From the NCBI RefSeq assembly GCF_013256425.1, contig NZ_CP053904.1, positions 124,001 through 188,000 of the forward strand: DNA of 64,000 nucleotides, written 5' to 3'. Below are positions 18,137 to 27,049 of the stretch, piece after piece (position 1 is the first letter of the stretch; each line of letters begins with the position of its first letter). The position numbers and the translations under genes were made by a program. Under the pieces are notes generated by a model. That model made no database searches, was not told the origin of the DNA, and saw nothing but the letters and a program-made list of their open reading frames with translations. This stretch comes from Hymenobacter sp. BRD67 (GTDB lineage: Bacteria > Bacteroidota > Bacteroidia > Cytophagales > Hymenobacteraceae).

Positions 18137-19750
18137 TTACCAAAATAGGCGTTCTCTAGTAATGGTAAAAAAGACGTGAAGGATGCTTAAATTAGGCAGC
18201 CAGGGCTTTAGCTGACTAGCGGGTACGGCCTTTGCTGTGCCCGAACTGGGCTTGGTAACGGGTTTTTTAGGCCAGGTGAAGAAGAAGCTAGCGCCTTTTC
18301 CCTCGGCCGACTCTACCCAGATGCGGCCGCCCTGCCGCTCCACAATTTTTTTTACGATGGCCAGCCCCACACCCGTGCTTTCGAGAGTGTCGCGCTCGAC
18401 CAGGGTTTGAAAAATAACGAAGATGCGCTCGTGATATTCCGGCGCGATACCAGGGCCATCGTCCTGCACCGAAAAGCAGTAGAAGTTGTCGTTCAGGTCT
18501 TCGCAGCCGATGCGCAGCGTGCCGGTTTCGGGATGGTCGTGGTACTTGATGGCGTTGGAAATCAGGTTGGTAAAAACCTGCTGCAGCTGCGTGCGGTTGG
18601 TGGGGAGTGTAGGCAGAAAGAAGGGCAGCTCAAGGTGCATGCCTTCGGGCAGGCCCACCGTGTCGGTAATTTCGCGCAGCAGCTGCCGCACAAATACGGC
18701 CTCGTTGGCTTCGGCCACCCGGCCCACCCGCGCCAGGTCCAGAATGCCCGTAATGAGGTTTTCCATACGGTGAACCCGCTGGCGCATCAAACCCAGAAAC
18801 TCCTGGATGTGCGGGGGCAGGGTGTCTTTGCCCATATCTTCCTCAATCCAGCGCGAGGCGCTTTCAATACCGCGCAGCGGGGCCTTCAGGTCGTGCGATA
18901 CTACGTAGGCAAACTGGTCCAGCTCCTGGTTGCGGCCCTCGAGCTGGCTGATGTTCTGGTCGATAGTCCGGGCCATGGTATTGAGCGCCGCCGTCAGTTC
19001 GCTCACTTCATCATGTTCATTATCAAGCAGCTGCATCTTATAGTCGCCATCCGCCAGGTGGCGGGCCATCTTTATCATGCCGCGCAGGCGGCGCGAGAGC
19101 AGACGTACCAAGTACACGGCCCAGAGCAGGCCAAATACCAGCGCCAGGCCCGTTATCAGGCCCGACAGCTGCTGGGCGCGGGCAATGCTGCTGGCCAGGC
19201 GCAGGCGCTGCGTCTGGCGGCCGGCGTTCTCCATGGCATCGAAGTTAGCCATCTGAAAGCGGATAGCGTCCATTATCTGCTTGCCCGACATCCCCGTGAC
19301 CAGGCTGCCGTGGGGCATTCCCATCAGACCGGTTAGCTGCGCATTGCGGTTGTGCACGGCGCGCTTCTCGCTTATCATCAGGTGTGTATATTCCGACCAC
19401 TGCCGAAACAGGTGCTCGGTTGTGTCGAGGCGGGCGCGCTGCTGGGCTTCGTCGGCCAGCTCTTGGCGCAGGGTGTTGAAGCGGTGCAGCAGGTCGCGCT
19501 CGCCCGAGTAGTAGGGCTGCAGCATCTGCTCATTGCCCAGCAGCAGGTAGCCCCGAAAGCCGGTTTCCATGTCGATGATGCTCCGTAGCAGCGTAGTGCC
19601 ATCGGCAGAAGTGCGCTGCGAGGCTTCCATGCGCTGCGAATTGCGCAGCACCTGCTCAGCCAGCCGATAGTTTACAATTACCACTGCGGTAAATAAGCCC
19701 AGCAGCAGTAAGAAGCCGGCAAACAGTTTGGTGGTAAGGTTACTCTTCAT
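18137..19750 (-). CDS. CHASE3 / HAMP sensor histidine kinase
   Basis: Membrane-bound sensor of 537 residues. A first helix (LFAGFLLLLGLFTAVVIV) is followed by a CHASE3-type extracellular helical domain (TTLLRSIIDMETGFRGYLLLGNE is its hallmark). Then come a second helix near 195-215, HAMP, a coiled coil, HisKA (FAYVVSHDLKAPLRGIESA) and HATPase_c (VFTNLISNAIKYH; VQDDGPGIAPEY; STGVGLAIVKKIVE). About 35 residues of unrelated tail follow the ATPase domain. It lies between the CZB protein (14 bp upstream) and the CheY-like regulator (20 bp downstream), so the three form one operon. The signal may reach the kinase through the CZB partner; this is inference. Confidence 0.93.
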   Translation of the reverse strand: MKSNLTTKLFAGFLLLLGLFTAVVIVNYRLAEQVLRNSQRMEASQRTSADGTTLLRSIIDMETGFRGYLLLGNEQMLQPYYSGERDLLHRFNTLRQELADEAQQRARLDTTEHLFRQWSEYTHLMISEKRAVHNRNAQLTGLMGMPHGSLVTGMSGKQIMDAIRFQMANFDAMENAGRQTQRLRLASSIARAQQLSGLITGLALVFGLLWAVYLVRLLSRRLRGMIKMARHLADGDYKMQLLDNEHDEVSELTAALNTMARTIDQNISQLEGRNQELDQFAYVVSHDLKAPLRGIESASRWIEEDMGKDTLPPHIQEFLGLMRQRVHRMENLITGILDLARVGRVAEANEAVFVRQLLREITDTVGLPEGMHLELPFFLPTLPTNRTQLQQVFTNLISNAIKYHDHPETGTLRIGCEDLNDNFYCFSVQDDGPGIAPEYHERIFVIFQTLVERDTLESTGVGLAIVKKIVERQGGRIWVESAEGKGASFFFTWPKKPVTKPSSGTAKAVPASQLKPWLPNLSILHVFFTITRERLFW

Positions 19751-19764
19751 GGCTTTCGGGCCTG

Positions 19765-20139
19765 CTATTGGGCCCCGGCAGTACGCAGTTTAGCTTCCAT
19801 AGTTTGGAGCAGGGTAGTGAGGGTGTCGGCCAGGGCCTGTACCTCGCCAAAGCCCGCCAGCGCCTCCTCCCCGCGATTAGCCAGGTGCAGGTCCATGAGG
19901 CGGTTAGCCTGCTTATGGATGAGCCGGTGCTGCTGGTCAAGCTCGCTCATTTCGGGCAAGTTGCGATAGGCACCCTCGCGGCGCTCCTTTATCCAAACGC
20001 CCAGTCCGCACTGCTCGGGGTCGCGCAAGGGGCCTTCTTCCGTACCATTGCCATGCAGGAAAGAGCGGAGGCGAGCCTTAAAAGAGAAATGCTTAATTAA
20101 AGCGGACTCAAAATCCTGTTTGATAGCTTCGGGCGACAT
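19765..20139 (-). CDS. Stand-alone CZB (chemoreceptor zinc-binding) domain protein
   Basis: A 124-residue soluble protein made of a single CZB domain, a four-helix bundle that binds zinc through three His and one Cys. The ligand pattern is visible: His in LIKHFSFKARLR, Cys in EQCGLGVWIKERR, and HxxxH in LDQQHRLIHKQAN. In characterised chemoreceptors and diguanylate cyclases the domain senses zinc or, through the reactive Cys, hypochlorite. Here it is the first gene of an operon with a CHASE3 kinase and a CheY-like regulator, suggesting it feeds zinc or oxidant information into that system. Its promoter box lies 4 nt from the start codon. Confidence 0.85.
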   Translation of the reverse strand: MSPEAIKQDFESALIKHFSFKARLRSFLHGNGTEEGPLRDPEQCGLGVWIKERREGAYRNLPEMSELDQQHRLIHKQANRLMDLHLANRGEEALAGFGEVQALADTLTTLLQTMEAKLRTAGAQ

Positions 20140-20143
20140 AGCG

Positions 20144-20151
20144 CAAAGGTA
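20144..20151 (-). promoter_or_regulatory. -7 promoter box, leaderless placement, for the CZB-kinase-regulator operon
   Basis: TACCTTTG on the minus strand is a perfect TAnnTTTG box. It ends 4 nt before the ATG at 20139, predicting a leaderless transcript. Confidence 0.6.
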
Positions 20152-20184
20152 GGCAGCCGGTGGGGGTATTGCCTTAGTACGAAG

Positions 20185-20192
20185 TAGCTTTG
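20185..20192 (+). promoter_or_regulatory. -7 promoter box for gcvT
   Basis: TAGCTTTG is a perfect TAnnTTTG box, 50 nt upstream of the gcvT ATG. It faces away from the CZB operon box at 20144-20151, so the two divergent promoters are about 35 bp apart. Confidence 0.55.
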
Positions 20193-20242
20193 CAAGTGCT
20201 CAGCCCGGCTGGGTAATTGCTCTGCCCACCCTCGCATTCTTT

Positions 20243-21355
20243 ATGGAAGATACTTCGCTTAAAACCGTTGCGTTGCACGCCACCCACCAGCAACTGGGGG
20301 CCAAAATTGTTCCGTTTGCCGGCTACGCCATGCCCGTACGCTATTCCTCCGACCTGGAAGAGCACCACACGGTGCGCCGGGCGGTAGGCATCTTCGACGT
20401 GTCGCACATGGGCGAGTTTCGGGTGCGCGGCCCGCAGGCGCTCGACCTTATTCAGCGCACTACCTCCAACGATGCCAGTAAGCTACAGCCCGGCAAGGCG
20501 CAGTACTCGTGCCTGCCCAATGCCGAAGGCGGCATCGTGGACGACCTGCTGGTGTACATGATGGGCGACGAAGACTACTTCCTGGTAGTCAATGCCTCCA
20601 ATATTGATAAGGACTGGAGCTGGCTGCAACAGCACAATACGAATGGTGCCGAGATGGAGAATGTCTCCGACCAGCTCAGCCTTTTTGCGGTGCAGGGCCC
20701 CAAGGCCGCCGAGGCATTGCGTGCCCTGACGGAAGTCGACCTGACGGCCATTCCGTACTACAGCTTTGTAAAAGGGACGTTTGCCGGCGCCCCCGACGTT
20801 ATTATATCGGCCACGGGCTATACTGGCGCGGGCGGCTTCGAGCTCTACATTCCCAACGAGTATGCTTCCAGCGTGTGGAATAAGATAATGGAAGCAGGTA
20901 AGTCATTCGGTATCAAACCCATCGGCCTGGGCGCGCGCGATACGCTGCGCCTCGAAATGGGTTTTTGCCTCTACGGCAACGACATCGACGACACCACCTC
21001 GCCCCTCGAAGCGGGCCTGGGCTGGATTACCAAGTTTACCAAAGACTTCACCAACGGCGAAGCCCTCAAGGCCCAGAAAGCGGCCGGCGTACAGCGCAAG
21101 CTCGTGGGCTTCGTGATGGACGGCCCCGGCGGCCTGCCTCGCAGCCACTATCCGCTGGTAGATGCCAGCGGCGAAGCCATTGGGGAAGTTACGAGCGGCG
21201 GCCAGTCGCCCAGCCTCAGCAAAGGCATCGGTCTGGGCTACGTCAAAACGGGGTTTGCCGCTCCCGGCACCCGGATTTTTGTGCAGGTGCGCGGCAAAAA
21301 CCTGCCTGCCACGGTGCATAAGCTGCCGCTGGTGCCCGGTACGGAGGAGGTATAA
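20243..21355 (+). CDS. gcvT: Aminomethyltransferase (glycine cleavage T protein)
   Basis: Cytosolic tetrahydrofolate-dependent enzyme that releases ammonia from the aminomethyl-lipoyl H protein and forms 5,10-methylene-THF. It has 370 residues, normal length. Family segments are clear: [89 protein letters not shown], and near the end [20 protein letters not shown]. The start is supported by the family N-terminus and the upstream promoter box. The other glycine-cleavage genes are not adjacent. Confidence 0.97.
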   Translation: MEDTSLKTVALHATHQQLGAKIVPFAGYAMPVRYSSDLEEHHTVRRAVGIFDVSHMGEFRVRGPQALDLIQRTTSNDASKLQPGKAQYSCLPNAEGGIVDDLLVYMMGDEDYFLVVNASNIDKDWSWLQQHNTNGAEMENVSDQLSLFAVQGPKAAEALRALTEVDLTAIPYYSFVKGTFAGAPDVIISATGYTGAGGFELYIPNEYASSVWNKIMEAGKSFGIKPIGLGARDTLRLEMGFCLYGNDIDDTTSPLEAGLGWITKFTKDFTNGEALKAQKAAGVQRKLVGFVMDGPGGLPRSHYPLVDASGEAIGEVTSGGQSPSLSKGIGLGYVKTGFAAPGTRIFVQVRGKNLPATVHKLPLVPGTEEV

Positions 21356-21374
21356 CACTTCAACAAATTCACCA

Positions 21375-21474
21375 CCGTCTGTCATTGCGCGCAACGCGAA
21401 GCAACCGCATCAGAACGAGCCGTACGGGTGTCGTTCCGGTGCGATTGCTTCGCGTTGCGCGCAATGACAGACGG
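21375..21474. repeat. 35-bp imperfect inverted repeat between gcvT and comB
   Basis: Arms 21375-21409 and 21440-21474 pair over about 35 bp with two or three mismatches, and a shorter inner stem continues into the loop. The sequence GTCATTGCGCGCAACGCGAA is the kind of dispersed palindromic element found between genes in Hymenobacter-like genomes. No T-run follows. An open frame running through the repeat into comB is not counted as part of that gene. Confidence 0.7.
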
Positions 21475-21502
21475 CTGGATTATCAAACTGCCCTTTAATT
21501 GC

Positions 21503-22222
21503 ATGAAACTCGACGTTTGCTTTTCGCCCGACCTGCTGCCGCTCTACGACCTGCGCGGTAAGGTGGCCGTTATCGTGGATGTGCTGCGGGCTACCAGCAC
21601 CATTGTGACGGCGCTGGCCCAGGGCATGACCGAGGTTTTTCCGACCGCCACGCTCGATGAGTGCGCGGCCCTGGGCCGCGAGCAGGGCTGCATTACGGCT
21701 GCTGAGCGCGATGGGGTCGCCGCCGCCGGCTTCGATTTGGGTAATTCGCCCTTTGGCTTTCTAGATGGCAAACTGGCGGTGCAGGGCCGCGCGCTGGCCA
21801 TCAGCACTACCAATGGCACGCAGGCGCTGCGCCGCTCGCTGGCGGCCCAGGCCATCGTGTGCGGCGCGTTTCTCAACCTAAGCGCCGTGGCCGACTTTGC
21901 CGTAGCGCAGGGGCGCGACGTGCTGGTAGTGTGCGCCGGCTGGAAAGGGCAGTTCTGCCTCGAAGACAGCCTCTTCGGCGGCGCGCTAGCTGAACGGCTG
22001 GCTCCGCGAGGCTTCGATATTGCCGCTTCTGATGCGGCGCTGGCCGCCCTGCATCTGTGGCAGGACGCTAAGTCTACCTGGCCCCACTACTTGTTACAGT
22101 CGGCCGCCGTGCGCCGCCTCAACGCACTCGAAGCCCACGACGACTTCACATTTTGCATGAACGTCGATACCCACCCGGAGATTCTGCCGCTGTGGCGAGG
22201 GGATAGGTTGGTGCGGGGGTAG
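21503..22222 (+). CDS. comB: 2-phosphosulfolactate phosphatase family (ComB-like)
   Basis: Member of the ComB family, Mg-dependent acid phosphatases that hydrolyse 2-phosphosulfolactate in archaeal coenzyme M synthesis. The bacterial role is unsettled, since most bacteria with the gene do not make coenzyme M. It has 239 residues. Key segments: MKLDVCFSPDLLPLYDL, VAVIVDVLRATSTIVTAL, NSPFGFLDG, LAISTTNGTQALRR, VVCAGWKGQFCLEDSLFGGAL, and the HDDFTFCMNVDTHPEILPLW ending. The start is set at 21503, after the inverted repeat, because the family begins here. No coenzyme M or sulfolactate genes are nearby. Confidence 0.9.
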   Translation: MKLDVCFSPDLLPLYDLRGKVAVIVDVLRATSTIVTALAQGMTEVFPTATLDECAALGREQGCITAAERDGVAAAGFDLGNSPFGFLDGKLAVQGRALAISTTNGTQALRRSLAAQAIVCGAFLNLSAVADFAVAQGRDVLVVCAGWKGQFCLEDSLFGGALAERLAPRGFDIAASDAALAALHLWQDAKSTWPHYLLQSAAVRRLNALEAHDDFTFCMNVDTHPEILPLWRGDRLVRG

Positions 22223-22260
22223 GCTGGGCGGTGCCATTAAGCCTGTCCGGGCCGCTCGCA

Positions 22261-23199
22261 TTATTTTGGGCTGGTAAGCACCTCGATACTTACCGTATCG
22301 AAAAAAGTGTTGTAGCCGTTATCGTAACTCATGTGAAAGTGGTCCGGGTACTTGCCCGATATGACGCCGATGCCGGGCTTGAATTTAAGGTCCACCGCTC
22401 CAAAGTATAAAATAGCCGGTGGACCGTCGAACACTTTTAGTGGGATGGACCAAAACGTGTAGAGTGCTGGTGCTTTGCTGGCTAGGTGCAGCCGGACGAT
22501 TATTTCGCCGGCTACAAATGGCCGGTCGGCTAACTTGGGAAAGGTAAGGATGAGTCGTTTTTGCAGCGCTGCGAAGTCGGCCGGCGCAAAGGGCTGGGCC
22601 CCGCAATTGAGAGTAACATTGTCGGCGGTGCCGGGAAACCAGACGGGACGCCTTCGCACCAGAAAATATTCCGTCAGCACTTGGTTCGGGGTAGTATAGT
22701 AGCGGCCCTGGCGCTTAATAATGGGCTGCCAGTCCAGGCGGCGCGTCAGCATATTTAAAACCGGGAGTTGCCGTTTGTAGGCCACTAGCTGCTCAACTCC
22801 GTTCCGCAGCACTGCCTCCAGTGGCACCCTGGCCCGGCTGCTCAACGTGTCTATATTTACCAGATTCCACGTTACTTGCCCGGTTTGCTCGTCGGGCAGC
22901 ACGGCAAGGGTGACCAATAGCTTGTCTGTAGGGTAAAAGCCATTCAGCCTGCTATCGGCATCCTCACCAGAGCTATGTAGGAAATAAGTGCTGTCGGCCA
23001 GTATATTAACGATGTCCACCTGCTCAGGCTTGCCCAGCCGCGTGCGCTGCGTGCGAACGTAGGTAATGCGGTTTTTGGCTGATTCGAGTAGGATGTAGGA
23101 TTTACGAATAATTAATTGCTGGCCAATCGCTTCTTTAGCCGGGCCAGCCAAGCTGATGAAGCAAAACCAAAGCAGTGCTGCTCTGATAAGTAAATTCAT
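22261..23199 (-). CDS. Secreted protein of unknown function
   Basis: A 312-residue protein I do not recognise. It has a signal peptide (ALLWFCFISLAGPAKEAIGQ) and a mature part of mixed beta character, for example IIRKSYILLESAKNRITYV, GQVTWNLVNIDTLSSRARV and FVAGEIIVRLHLASKAPAL. There is one Cys, no lipobox, no T9SS sorting domain and no membrane helix beyond the signal. It lies 27 bp downstream of the metallopeptidase-like lipoprotein on the same strand, so they are probably cotranscribed. Codon use matches the neighbours, though the block 22261-24900 is noticeably less GC-rich than the window average, which may mean horizontal acquisition. Confidence 0.7.
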   Translation of the reverse strand: MNLLIRAALLWFCFISLAGPAKEAIGQQLIIRKSYILLESAKNRITYVRTQRTRLGKPEQVDIVNILADSTYFLHSSGEDADSRLNGFYPTDKLLVTLAVLPDEQTGQVTWNLVNIDTLSSRARVPLEAVLRNGVEQLVAYKRQLPVLNMLTRRLDWQPIIKRQGRYYTTPNQVLTEYFLVRRRPVWFPGTADNVTLNCGAQPFAPADFAALQKRLILTFPKLADRPFVAGEIIVRLHLASKAPALYTFWSIPLKVFDGPPAILYFGAVDLKFKPGIGVISGKYPDHFHMSYDNGYNTFFDTVSIEVLTSPK

Positions 23200-23226
23200 A
23201 ATAAAAGACGAGTTAAAAAATTATAC

Positions 23227-24753
23227 CTACGGACATGCCTGACTGCCCTGCGCCTTAATGATAAGGCCATTGCTAGGATTCGGGTAGGATGTATTGTGCT
23301 GCTCTGCCTGCGTTTCTCTATCGATTAAGTCTTTGCGGGTAGGCGAAAAGCTTTGGAAGGTAGCGGTTCCCTGCAAGCCGCCCCAAAACAGGTCTTCTGC
23401 TAATTGATGGTCTAATAAAATGCCCTGGCTGGTAGCGTAGGCTTGCAAGGCATCAGCCATCTGACTGATAATAGAACTCATGAGGGTATGCTGTTCATCC
23501 TGGTCCAAGTCCATTGAGCCCACATACCTGTCAAGTAAGTCGTCTATTGTCGCATTCGAGTCCAAGTTTTTCCCTTCTCCCCACTTTTCCAGGTAGGCGT
23601 GGAGAGATTCGTGAATTAACGTTCTGGCTACAGCAAGATTAGTGGCTTGAGAAGTAAAGGTCAGGTCAACAGTAGTAATAAACTGGGTCAGGTCAGTAGG
23701 TGAATTATTAGTTTTTGCATTTACAACGCTTCCAACTGGAGAGCCGGGAGGCAGGGGAACATTGCCACTTGTAATTGTCCAAGTGATAGCTGTATTGTTC
23801 CCTAGCAAGGAAAAAATGCCTGCTATGTCATTGCCTTTCAACCCTTGCAGAGCCGCAAGGATGGGTTGAATACAAGGTCTAAGACCATCGCTTGCAATAG
23901 TCGTAATTGCAGTAGGTGTACTGCCGCCAGGCAATGGCCCCTGCGGCCCACTACCAGGGTCATTAGGGCTGTTGCCGCCGTTGCCGGGAGTGCCGCCGTA
24001 GTCGCCGGGGCCAGTAGGGGAGCCATCGCCACTGTTATATCCGCCGCTATCATCGGAGAGCCCACAGCCAGCCGAAGAGCCTAAGTACTCGCCCGTTATA
24101 GAGTTGTAATAGAATATAAAACTATTTATTTTATTAGTGATTTCTTTTTTCTGCTTACCGGTTGCAGCAGTAGAAGCTTTAGCAGCACTAACCTTCACCC
24201 CTTGAAACCATAGCTTAACCTGGCCCTGCAGTATGGCTCCATCACTAAACCTGCGTCCATTTAGATACTGATAACCAGCCGAATAGAGTAGAAATATTCC
24301 AGCTGCGTGAGTGGGAATAGCCAAAGATGGCTGTTGATAGCCGTGGTAGAGGCTGGTAAGTAAGGCCAGCGTATCGACAGGCAGGCCAGCTGGTTTGAGT
24401 AGAAGCTCAGCTATGCTACCATGTAAGGCTTGGTCAGGCGTTCGGGCTATAAATAGGTAGCGAAAGCCTTGCCAGGGATTACCAGTGAAGGCTCCGGGGT
24501 CATTGGCCATTGGCACAACTAGCAGCGGAGTAGTCTGCGTCCCAATGCTTACTGCTTTTGTCCAAAGCAGACGCGTGCTTTTAGGGATTGCTGTTGGATA
24601 AGTACTCTGGTACCATGCCTGTGCCTATATGGTAGTTAGCCCGAGCGTTGAGGCCGCCGGGTTTGGCTCAATGTGTTGTTGAGAGCAGGAAGCCAGTATA
24701 GCCACCAAAAAACTTGCTAAAATTCTTGCGAAAGAAGTAGAATGTATTCGCAT
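23227..24753 (-). CDS. HExxH metallopeptidase-like lipoprotein interrupted by an in-frame amber codon
   Basis: The frame runs from ATG 24753 to 23227 (509 codons) and is broken only by TAG at 24627-24625. The first 42 codons give a lipoprotein signal (LASFLVAILASCSQQ). After the TAG the same frame continues AQAWYQSTYPTAIPKSTRLL, so I take this as one gene with a nonsense codon, perhaps CAG to TAG. A linker of about 50 residues rich in Gly, Pro, Ser and Asn precedes a C-terminal domain with zinc motif LIHESLHAYLEKWGEG. A promoter box 35 nt upstream supports the early start. If the TAG is real, only a fragment from an internal Met could be made. Confidence 0.72.
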
Positions 24754-24788
24754 CTGCTTGTGCTTAGAGAGTGTAGGCTATCCAAGTG

Positions 24789-24796
24789 CAAACATA
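24789..24796 (-). promoter_or_regulatory. -7 promoter box upstream of the interrupted lipoprotein
   Basis: TATGTTTG on the minus strand is a perfect TAnnTTTG box in an AT-rich stretch. It ends 35 nt before the ATG at 24753, which supports that ATG as the original start. Confidence 0.5.
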
Positions 24797-24908
24797 TAAA
24801 TAACTGACCAAAAATGTTAAAAATTATACTGGAGTTAGATGCTATTTAGTAAGTGTGTGGAGTAGGGCGGCTGATAGCAGCTACGCGTGTTATAGCCAGT
24901 AATTTATA

Positions 24909-26281
24909 TTAGCTGTTCGCTGGCGCAAACTCCGTCACGGCCTCGCCCAGGTCCAGCACTTCCTGGTCCGGCAGCGCCGCCTGAATAATGCTGGCCCCGG
25001 CCGCCGAGCGGTAGCCGCCGGCGCAGTGCACCAGCACGGGCTTATCGGTCGGAATCTCCCGTATGCGCTCGCGCAGCTCGGGTAGCGGGATGAGCAGGGC
25101 GCTGGGGAAGAGCTTGTCGTGCGCCTCGGTACGGTTGCGAATATCGACAATAGTGAATGCTTCAGGGTGCTGGCGCACAGCCGCAACCTCGACGGTGGGG
25201 CTGGTGGCGGGCTGCACGCTGGGCGCCAGCAGGGCCCCCTTGATATTGCCTTCGTAGCCGATTTTAGCCGTCTTCCGAATCACCGCGTCGAGCTGAATCT
25301 GGGTATCGGCCAGCAGGTAGAACTTTTCCTGGGGGCCAACGATGGAGCCCAGCCAGGTTTCGAACTTGGCGCCATCCTGCAGGTTGATGGCGCCGGGCAG
25401 GTGGCCGGCGCGAAATTTGGCAGCTGGCCGGGTGTCAAGCACTAATACGCCGGGCTGGAGCGCCGCGTGTGCGCTGAGGCGTGGCACGGCCCGCACGCTG
25501 TCTTCAAAATTGGGGGCGCCTTGTTTGTTAAGCTGCACGCCGTGGCCGAAATATTTGGGCGCAAACGGCTGGTCGGCCAGCAGCACCTTCACAAACTCCT
25601 GCTCCGACATAGGTTGCAGCGCGTAGTTGGTAGCCAGCTCCCTGGCAATAGTACTGTCGAGGTCGGGACTGGTAGTTTTGCCGCAGAGCGAGCCGGGGCC
25701 GTGGGCCGGGTACACCCGTGTAGTAGGCGGCAGAGCCATCAGCTTCTGGCGGGTGCTGCGGTAGAGCTGGGCCGCCAGGGCCTCGCGGGCATGGCCCCCA
25801 CGGCTTCATCCTCGCGCAGGTCGGGCCGGCCTACGTCGCCCACAAACAGCGTGTCGCCGGTAAACACAGCACGGGTTTGCGCCAGCTCGTCGATAAGCAG
25901 CACGCTGATGCTGTCGGGTGAGTGGCCGGGGGTGTTAATGGCGTGCAGCTCCACGTTGCCCAGCCGGAGGCGGTCGCCGTCGTCAAAATTTTTGTGCGGG
26001 TAGCGGGCGCCCGTGAGCTTGCTGCAATAAATGGTCGCGTCGGTTTCCTGGGCTATTTCCAGGTGGCTGCTCACGAAGTCGGCGTGGGGATGTGTCTCAA
26101 TCACGGCCACAATCTCGGCCTCGTGCTCGTCGGCAAAATCGTAGTAGGGCTGCGGGTCGCGGCCGGGGTCGATAACGGCAACCTGCCGGCCGCAGCGAAT
26201 GGCGTAGGAGGCGTGGGCCAGTCCTTTATCGTAAAACTGTTGAATTTGCACCGCGGGGGTGCTACTACTGGGAAGCGGCAT
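24909..26281 (-). CDS. MBL-fold hydrolase with two rhodanese domains (one frame break)
   Basis: Cytosolic protein of about 457 residues: an ETHE1-like metallo-beta-lactamase domain followed by two rhodanese domains. Such fusions handle persulfides (persulfide dioxygenase plus sulfur transfer). The metal site reads ETHPHADFVSSHLE and NTPGHSPDSISVLL, with FTGDTLFVGDVGRPDL and later VYPAHGPGS. The first rhodanese domain has no Cys in its loop (FYLLADTQIQ) and is probably inactive; the second has the active loop VLVHCAGGYRSAAG. The frame breaks at 25787-25791 (one missing base). Start at 26281 is chosen by domain position; earlier in-frame Mets exist. Sulfur-oxidation substrate is inferred. Confidence 0.88.
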
Positions 26282-26411
26282 GGGGTGGAGTGGCAACCGT
26301 TGAGCTAAATGCCTGATTATCGGGCTGCCGGGGTAGGTGTTTGGGTCAAATATAACAAGCCGGCCCAACATTGCTGCGCTGGCTGCGGCGGCCTGCCAGG
26401 CGTTGGGCACG

Positions 26412-26441
26412 AAAAAACCCCGGCTGTCGGACCGGGGTTTT
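26412..26441 (-). terminator. Rho-independent terminator after the Spy-like gene at 26465
   Basis: Inverted repeat with 10-bp perfect arms (26414-26423 and 26432-26441). On the minus strand it is followed by six T. Confidence 0.8.
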
Positions 26442-26464
26442 GCCAGGAAAAAGGACGCGGAAAA

Positions 26465-26881
26465 CTAGCTTTTGGCTTTGCTGCCGGGCTCCCCTTTCTC
26501 TTTATGCTGGTGCTCCTGGTGCATGGCTTGCAGCTTGCCAAACTGCTCGGCACTGAGCACGCCTCGTAGCTGAGTCTGGTACCTGGCCCGGCCGGCTTCC
26601 ATTTCCTGGTGCATAATCTGGCGCTGGGCTTCGGCTGGGTATTTTGCCCGGATGGTAACGTCTTCCTGCGCCTGGCTTAGCAGTATCTGGTGTACTTTGG
26701 CTTGCTGCTCGGCACTGAGGCTGAGCTTTTTGGTGAGCATAGCCGTGCGATGGTCGGCCCGCTGCTCGGGCGTTTTATGACGCTTGCCGTGGTGTGCTGT
26801 AGCAGCGGTAGCAGGAGTAGTTTGAGCAAAGCTGGCGGTAGCAAAGGCCATAGAAGCCAGCAGAAGCAGGGACTTTTTCAT
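26465..26881 (-). CDS. Small Spy/CpxP-like periplasmic protein
   Basis: A 138-residue exported protein. Signal peptide MKKSLLLLASMAFATASFAQ, then a His-rich linker (TAHHGKRHKTPEQRADHRT). The helical core carries two Spy-type motifs, LTKKLSLSAEQQAKVHQILL and LRGVLSAEQFGKLQAM, the latter resembling the LTxxQ repeat. The tail is His/Lys/Glu-rich (HQEHQHKEKGEP). Spy and CpxP are periplasmic chaperones or stress sensors; Bacteroidota carry many small relatives of uncertain role. The His-rich ends could bind metal. It is followed by a terminator, and a similar gene lies upstream at 27050 on the same strand. Confidence 0.8.
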   Translation of the reverse strand: MKKSLLLLASMAFATASFAQTTPATAATAHHGKRHKTPEQRADHRTAMLTKKLSLSAEQQAKVHQILLSQAQEDVTIRAKYPAEAQRQIMHQEMEAGRARYQTQLRGVLSAEQFGKLQAMHQEHQHKEKGEPGSKAKS

Positions 26882-26994
26882 AAGGATAACAAAATTTTTA
26901 AGCAGAAAAAAGGAGAGAAAAGCAGGAAGCGCGGCCACGCTGGCTCCGGATGCCTGGTAGGTTGCAAGGAGTAAGCCAAAAGAGCCTCAGGCTC

Positions 26995-27032
26995 AAAAAA
27001 GCCCTCTCCACGCCGATGGAAAGGGCTTTTTT
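26995..27032 (-). terminator. Terminator-like hairpin after the gene at 27050
   Basis: Near-perfect inverted repeat bounded by six A on one side and six T on the other, so it can work in both directions. A second small stem (GAGCC/GGCTC, 26982-26994) lies next to it. It separates the two Spy-like genes. Confidence 0.75.
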
Positions 27033-27049
27033 GCCGACCAACAAAACTA

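Noticed and set aside
20140..20242. Glycine riboswitch upstream of gcvT
   Set aside because: The 103-bp divergent spacer is filled by two promoter boxes, and no aptamer-like conserved core was recognised.
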